The notes under the pieces are model-generated. The model was not told where the DNA came from. It saw only the letters and a program-made list of their open reading frames with translations, and did not search any database. A stretch of DNA of 41,235 nucleotides, taken from an uncultured Sutterella sp. GTDB lineage: Bacteria; Pseudomonadota; Gammaproteobacteria; Burkholderiales; Burkholderiaceae_F. Of this stretch, positions 37,488-41,235 are shown piece by piece; positions within the stretch are counted from its first letter, which is position 1, and each line of letters starts with the position of its first letter. Location: NCBI GenBank assembly GCA_900315045.1, contig OMXR01000005.1:1-41235 (forward strand), read 5' to 3'. A program made the translations under genes and the position numbers.

Positions 37488-38789
37488 TCAGGCCTCAAGC
37501 CCGGTCTGCTGCAAGGGAAGCGTTACAACGAACCTTGCGCCGCACCCCGTGCCGTCTTCCCGCGGGAGCCCGTCCTCGATCCGGATCTCGCCCGAGTGCA
37601 GCTGCACGATGCGCTGGACGATGGCAAGCCCGAGGCCCGTGCCGGAAACCTTGGTGCCGAGCGCCCGGTAAAAGCGCTCGAAGACGCGCTCGCGCTCTTC
37701 GGGGGCGATGCCGGGACCGTTGTCTGCAACGGCAATGACGGCGCTTTCTCCCTGGGTGTCGACGCTGATTTCAATGCGCCCGCCCTCGGGCGTGTAGCGG
37801 ATGGCGTTGTCGGTGAGGTTGGCGATGAGAAGCCGCAGGGCGTCGGGCATGCCGGTGAGTGTTGCAGGGGCGGCGTTCACGGTGAGCGTGATGCGCTTGC
37901 CTTCGGCGATGGGCTCGAGATCGGCGTGCACCGAGAGGGCAAGCTCTTCGAGCCTGACTTCGCTCATCGGCTTCTTTGCCTCGGGATCGAGGCGCGCGAT
38001 GGTGAGGAGCTGCTGCACAAGGTACTTCGCGCGGTCTTCGTCGGTCTTTGCGCGCGCGAGGAGCTGCCCCTGCAGCTTGATGGCGGCAAGCGGAGTTCTG
38101 AGTTCATGCGCCGCGTCCGAGGCAAAGCGCTGCTGAGCGGTGAGGCTCATCGAGAGGCGCTCCATCAGCGCATTGATGGCATGCACGAGCGAGCCCACTT
38201 CGCGCGGCAGCCCCGCGCTCTCAATGGGCTCAAGCGAGGAGGGTGAGCGGCTCTCGACCTCCTTTGCCGCGCGGTTCAGGCTCTGGAGCGAGTGCACGAT
38301 GACGAACCAGATCGCGATGGCAAGGAAGAAAAAGGCGATCACCAGGGGCTGCAGGATGCGCTGGGAAGCCGAGGCGGCAAGGCTTTTGCGCACTTCTAGG
38401 GGCTGGGAGACCTGCACGAGCCGGGCGCCGCTTGCCGCGGCAAAGACGCGCCAGGTCTTGCCGTACTCGTCGACGACTTCGGAAAAGCCCTCCTTTTCCG
38501 GAAGCGGAATCGGCGCGATGGCGCGGGACTGGTACAGGCGATCCTCGCGCGCATCGTAGATCTGCACGAGAAACTCCTGCTGGGGGCTCTGGCCTGCGAG
38601 CGTGATGCCCTGGATGTCGCTCGAGTGCCGGGCGACGATCTGAAGCGCCGTGCTCTTCAATTCGGCGTCAAAGAGCTCGGAAAACTCGACCTTTGCCGAG
38701 AAGTACGTGGCGACGGCCGCAACGATCCCGGTCGCGGCCAGAGCGGCGACCAGACTGAAGACGATGCGCGCCCGGATGCTCAGAGCCAT
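37488..38789 (-). CDS. Sensor histidine kinase, QseC/PmrB-like
   Basis: A 433-aa membrane sensor. It has a first transmembrane helix (about residues 8-30), a periplasmic domain of about 115 residues, a second transmembrane helix (about 147-167), a HAMP-like linker, the phosphoacceptor H228 in FASDAAHELRTPLAAIK, the N box NLTDNAIRYTPEGG, and the G boxes ADNGPGI and GTGLGLAIV. ATG 38789 gives the normal MALSIRARIVFSLV start; an earlier ATG at 38813 lies in the damaged end of the response regulator gene. The two genes now overlap in different frames. Confidence 0.93.
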   Translation of the reverse strand: MALSIRARIVFSLVAALAATGIVAAVATYFSAKVEFSELFDAELKSTALQIVARHSSDIQGITLAGQSPQQEFLVQIYDAREDRLYQSRAIAPIPLPEKEGFSEVVDEYGKTWRVFAAASGARLVQVSQPLEVRKSLAASASQRILQPLVIAFFFLAIAIWFVIVHSLQSLNRAAKEVESRSPSSLEPIESAGLPREVGSLVHAINALMERLSMSLTAQQRFASDAAHELRTPLAAIKLQGQLLARAKTDEDRAKYLVQQLLTIARLDPEAKKPMSEVRLEELALSVHADLEPIAEGKRITLTVNAAPATLTGMPDALRLLIANLTDNAIRYTPEGGRIEISVDTQGESAVIAVADNGPGIAPEERERVFERFYRALGTKVSGTGLGLAIVQRIVQLHSGEIRIEDGLPREDGTGCGARFVVTLPLQQTGLEA

Positions 38790-39423
38790 CAGAGGCCACG
38801 GTCTTGATCGCATCGTTGCTCAGCTTTTTCCTGAGGTGATGGATGTGCACTTCGATGGCGTTGGAGCCGACGGTGGAATCCCAGTTGTAGAGCTTCTCCT
38901 CGAGCTGTCCGCGCGAGAGTACGACGCCGGGGCGGTCTGCAAGCGCAACGAGCAGGGCGTATTCCTTGGAGGAGAGCAGCACGGGCTGCCCGTCAAAGAA
39001 AACCTCGCGCGTTTCGGGGCGGATCAGCAGCTTGCCGCGCTCGATCGTGGGTTCGCTGCGGCCCGAGGAGCGGCGCAGCAGCGCGCGGATGCGCGCCGAG
39101 AGCTCGTCGAGGTCATAGGGCTTCACCAGATAGTCGTCTGCGCCCGCGTCAAGCCCCTGAACGCGATCCTGCACCGTGTCGCGGGCCGTGGTGACAAGCA
39201 CCGGCAGGTGCATCTTCTGGGCGCGCGCCTCGCGCAGAACCGTCAGGCCGTCCTTGCCCGGCAGCCCGAGATCGAGAATCATCAGAGAAAAGGGAGTCGT
39301 GCGCAGCGCGATGATGGCCGAGTTGCCGTCCTGAACCCAGTCGACGGCATATCCTTCGGACTTCAGTCCGTCGACGACGCTGTCGCCAATCATCTGATCG
39401 TCTTCAACAAGCAGAATACGCAT
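38668..39423 (-). CDS. OmpR-family response regulator (QseB-like), frameshifted at its C-terminus
   Basis: The receiver domain is intact: acidic pair D8/D9, phosphoacceptor D51 (LMILDLGLPGKDG) and K101 (DDYLVKPYD). The winged-helix DNA-binding domain reads normally through the recognition helix NAIEVHIHHLRKKLSNDAIKTV (to V209). The family then continues R-G-x-G-Y and stops, but here the frame runs into 42 unrelated residues (210-251) read out of frame from the kinase gene. A TGATG at 38791-38787 would be the natural stop/start overlap if 16 bases (or 1, 4, 10 and so on) were restored at about 38796/38797. It is either a real mutation or a sequence error. Uncorrected length is 251 aa; the intact form would be about 216 aa. 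Confidence 0.85.
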   Translation of the reverse strand: MRILLVEDDQMIGDSVVDGLKSEGYAVDWVQDGNSAIIALRTTPFSLMILDLGLPGKDGLTVLREARAQKMHLPVLVTTARDTVQDRVQGLDAGADDYLVKPYDLDELSARIRALLRRSSGRSEPTIERGKLLIRPETREVFFDGQPVLLSSKEYALLVALADRPGVVLSRGQLEEKLYNWDSTVGSNAIEVHIHHLRKKLSNDAIKTVASDGSEHPGAHRLQSGRRSGRDRDRCGRRHVLLGKGRVFRAL

Positions 39424-39538
39424 GGAAAATCCTTGGCATGGCAAAACTCGCAAGCGGCCGGGGCCGATGCGGGAATCGGAAAGCATTCCCAAATGATACG
39501 CCATAGCGGTCCGCGAAAAATCGCTTCGGCTTCGCGCC

Positions 39539-39544
39539 TATAAT
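39539..39544 (+). promoter_or_regulatory. Candidate -10 element for the DUF3597 gene
   Basis: A perfect TATAAT lies 52 bp before the DUF3597 start, in the divergent gap between it and the response regulator gene. No good -35 is found at 16-18 bp, so the call is tentative. Confidence 0.35.
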
Positions 39545-39596
39545 CGGTGCGGACTGCAGCCTGTGTCTGCGGCGAATTTTTTCTAGGAGTAAAAAA

Positions 39597-40028
39597 ATGG
39601 GTGTTTTCTCTTCGTTCATGCAAAAGCTCGGCCTGTTCAAGGACAAGGCGGCTGCCGCCGTGACGGGCACGAGCTCTGCGCACGCCGGCGAACTGCCCGC
39701 CGAGGTCAAGGATGCGGCGCCCGCCGCTGATGCTGTCGCGGCCGCTCCCGCAGCTGCTGCCGAGGCGGTTGACGTCATCGCCGTGTGCGAGGCGCTTGCC
39801 AAGGCCAATCCCCAGAAGCTCAACTGGAAGACCTCTATCGTTGATCTCATGAAGCTGCTCGGCATCGATTCCTCGCTTGCCAACCGCAAGGCGCTGGCCC
39901 AGGAACTCAACTGCCCGGCCGAACTGATCGGCGGCGACTATTCCAAGATGAACATCTGGCTGCACAAGGCCGTGATGAAGAAGCTCGCTGAAAACGGCGG
40001 CAAGGTGCCGGCCGACCTGCTCGACTAA
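39597..40028 (+). CDS. DUF3597 domain protein
   Basis: A 143-aa protein. It opens with MGVFSSFMQKLGLFKDK, has an Ala/Pro-rich linker (residues 18-58), and a C-terminal DUF3597 domain with VDVIAVCEALAKANPQKLNWKTSIVDLMKLLGIDSSLANRKALAQELNCP and NIWLHKAVMKKLAENGG. The domain resembles a small helical bundle found in LysM-like or secreted proteins of Proteobacteria; the function is unknown. No signal peptide is seen. It is probably monocistronic, with a terminator after it. Confidence 0.85.
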   Translation: MGVFSSFMQKLGLFKDKAAAAVTGTSSAHAGELPAEVKDAAPAADAVAAAPAAAAEAVDVIAVCEALAKANPQKLNWKTSIVDLMKLLGIDSSLANRKALAQELNCPAELIGGDYSKMNIWLHKAVMKKLAENGGKVPADLLD

Positions 40029-40040
40029 GGTGCGGGACTG

Positions 40041-40106
40041 CGCCGGGCAGCTGCCCGGCGATCGGGGCCGGGCGGATCTCCTTTTCCGGGGGCGCCCGGC
40101 TTTTTT
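40041..40106 (+). terminator. Perfect palindrome plus Rho-independent terminator after the DUF3597 gene
   Basis: CGCCGGGCAGCTGCCCGGCG (40041-40060) is a perfect 20-bp palindrome. It is followed by GCCGGGCG / CGCCCGGC (40067-40074 with 40093-40100) and six T (40101-40106). The second hairpin is the terminator; the first is an extra structured element sharing the GCCGGGC core. Confidence 0.75.
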
Positions 40107-40223
40107 CTGGGCGCAACAAATCGAAATACTTTTCGGCGCATTTTTGCAATGTCCTGCGGCCGGAACGGCGGGCTCCGGGGTATTCTTCCAGCTGCTTGAA
40201 CATACACTTGAGGATGCAGGGTC

Positions 40224-40631
40224 ATGAAGGACTTGACGGTTTTTAGTGCCGAACCGAAGCACTCGATCGTGACGGTTGCCAAGATCGTCTACGGGCTGCA
40301 TGCGCTCTCGATTCTCATCGGCATTGCCGCGGGCGGCTCCATCATCGGGGCGTTCCTGTTCAGCTGGCCCGCGATCGTGGCCGTGATGATCAATTTCTTC
40401 CTGCGCTCCGAGGCGCGGGGCACATACGTGGACAGCCACTTCGGCTGGCAGCTGCGCACGGTGTTCTACGGCTTTCTCTGGACGCTCTTTGTCGGCCTCG
40501 TCGGGTTCATCCTTTCCTTTGTCGCAATCGGCTTTGCCCTGTGGTTCATCGGCTTTGCAGTGCTCGGCGTCTGGGTGGCCTACCGGGTGTGCTGGGGCTG
40601 GTACCAGCTCGTGAACGAAAAGCCCGTTTAG
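40224..40631 (+). CDS. DUF4870-like small integral membrane protein
   Basis: A 135-aa protein with three to four hydrophobic segments (about residues 15-35, 38-58, 78-98 and 100-122). The pattern VAKIVYGLHALSILIG, a polar loop RSEARGTYVDSHFGWQLRTVFYG and VAYRVCWGWYQL matches DUF4870/YIP-like membrane proteins of Betaproteobacteria. The function is unknown. GAGGATG and CAGG precede the ATG at 40224. Confidence 0.75.
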   Translation: MKDLTVFSAEPKHSIVTVAKIVYGLHALSILIGIAAGGSIIGAFLFSWPAIVAVMINFFLRSEARGTYVDSHFGWQLRTVFYGFLWTLFVGLVGFILSFVAIGFALWFIGFAVLGVWVAYRVCWGWYQLVNEKPV

Positions 40632-40693
40632 CCTTGCAATCGGGCCCGCATCAGCCGAAAAACCATCCGAAGGTCTGATGAGCCTCTGACGGA

Positions 40694-40814
40694 CGGATTA
40701 ATCCGAGGATGGGGGTGTCAGGGATAACCCTAGAAAAACACGGGATTTCCCGATTGACTTCTTTTGCAAAATCTCTCCGCAACAAACGGGCCGCGCTGTC
40801 TGCGGCTCTTTTTT
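40694..40814 (+). promoter_or_regulatory. Palindrome and attenuator-like hairpin upstream of the FadL gene
   Basis: CGGATTAATCCG (40694-40705) is a perfect 12-bp palindrome that could bind a dimeric regulator. Further down, GCCGC / GCGGC (40790-40794 with 40802-40806) followed by a T-run to 40814 looks like a terminator. It sits only 54 bp before the FadL start, so it could attenuate a transcript starting near TTGACT (40754-40759) or end the upstream gene. Confidence 0.45.
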
Positions 40815-40867
40815 CCGCCGGCGGATTGGCGGAAATCATCAGAGAAGCATTCTGTTAGGAGATTTTT

Positions 40868-41235
40868 GTGAAAAAGACCTCATTGAATCTGTCTGTCGCG
40901 GCTCTGCTCGTCGCAGGCTCCATTTCTGCGGTTCAGGCCGGCGGCTTCCAGCTGATGGAGCAGTCCGTGACAAGCCTCGGCAGAGCTCATGCGGGCGCTG
41001 GCGTTGTGGGCGATGATGTTTCCGCCGTCTGGTACAACCCGGCCGGCATGACGCTGCTGCCTGGCACGCAGTTCCAGTTCGGAGGCGTGTTCGCTGCGCT
41101 TGACATCCCCGCTGAGGACTACCGTACGGGACAGACGGACAACGGCCGCAAGCACCCTGTGCCGATTCCGAACATGTTCCTCTCGCACCAGATCAATGAC
41201 AGCGCATGGTTCGGCATCGGGCTCACCGTTCCCTA
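40868..41235 (+). CDS. FadL/TodX-family outer-membrane channel, 5' part (cut by window edge)
   Basis: The first 122 codons of an outer-membrane long-chain fatty-acid or hydrocarbon channel. It starts at GTG 40868 with AGGAGA five bases upstream. A signal peptide (residues 1-24, VKKTSLNLSVAALLVAGSISAVQA) is followed by GGFQLMEQSVTSLGRAHAGAGVVGDDVSAVWYNPAGMTLL, the family's hatch region with the conserved NPAGM. The rest of the barrel lies beyond the window. The substrate cannot be assigned. Confidence 0.9.
   Translation, partial: MKKTSLNLSVAALLVAGSISAVQAGGFQLMEQSVTSLGRAHAGAGVVGDDVSAVWYNPAGMTLLPGTQFQFGGVFAALDIPAEDYRTGQTDNGRKHPVPIPNMFLSHQINDSAWFGIGLTVP

Overview
The window is a chromosomal segment of a Gram-negative proteobacterium. 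The order mnmG-rsmG-parA-parB-atpIBEFHAGDC, followed by hemE-priA and then DUF971-ubiE-Tim44-like, is typical of Betaproteobacteria (Burkholderiales). Interruption of that order by a MarC-family gene and by transport genes makes a gut-type lineage such as Sutterellaceae a reasonable but unproven guess. Most of the sequence is ordinary core genome, and I see no phage, insertion sequence, CRISPR array or recognisable defence island.

Left part (1-13.3 kb): a chromosome-partition and ATP synthase block, all on the + strand. mnmG and rsmG make rRNA/tRNA modification enzymes. A MarC-family membrane protein gene sits between rsmG and parA. ParA and ParB have their own binding sites close by: two parS-type 16-mers, one at the 5' end of mnmG and one inside it. 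A complete nine-gene F1Fo ATP synthase operon follows, with structured RNA between atpE and atpF and between atpD and atpC, then a universal stress protein gene.

Middle (13.3-27 kb): yggU and hemE diverge with overlapping start codons. The 308-bp hemE-priA gap holds a cluster of DnaA-box-like sequences, including an exact 20-bp direct repeat. Next come priA, a tRNA-Arg(CCG), a DUF971 gene, ubiE, a Tim44-like gene, an SSS-family sodium symporter, a yjiH-yjiG pair plus a second unpaired yjiH copy, and the amino-sugar genes glmU and glmS, which feed peptidoglycan and LPS synthesis.

Right part (27-41.2 kb): a tripartite RND efflux operon (adaptor, pump, outer-membrane channel) ends in an overlapping TetR-family regulator gene, and two palindromes upstream of the operon are good candidates for that regulator's operators. 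A minus-strand run follows: a DegP/MucD-type periplasmic protease, a small XRE regulator, an M20 metallopeptidase, and a QseC/QseB-like two-component pair. The response regulator of that pair is frameshifted just before its conserved C-terminal hairpin. The window ends with a DUF3597 gene, a DUF4870-like membrane protein gene and the 5' part of a FadL-family outer-membrane channel gene.

The observations most worth a second look are the response-regulator frameshift, the DnaA-box cluster at hemE-priA, the paired operators of the efflux operon, the parS sites in mnmG, and the yjiH-yjiG-yjiH arrangement.
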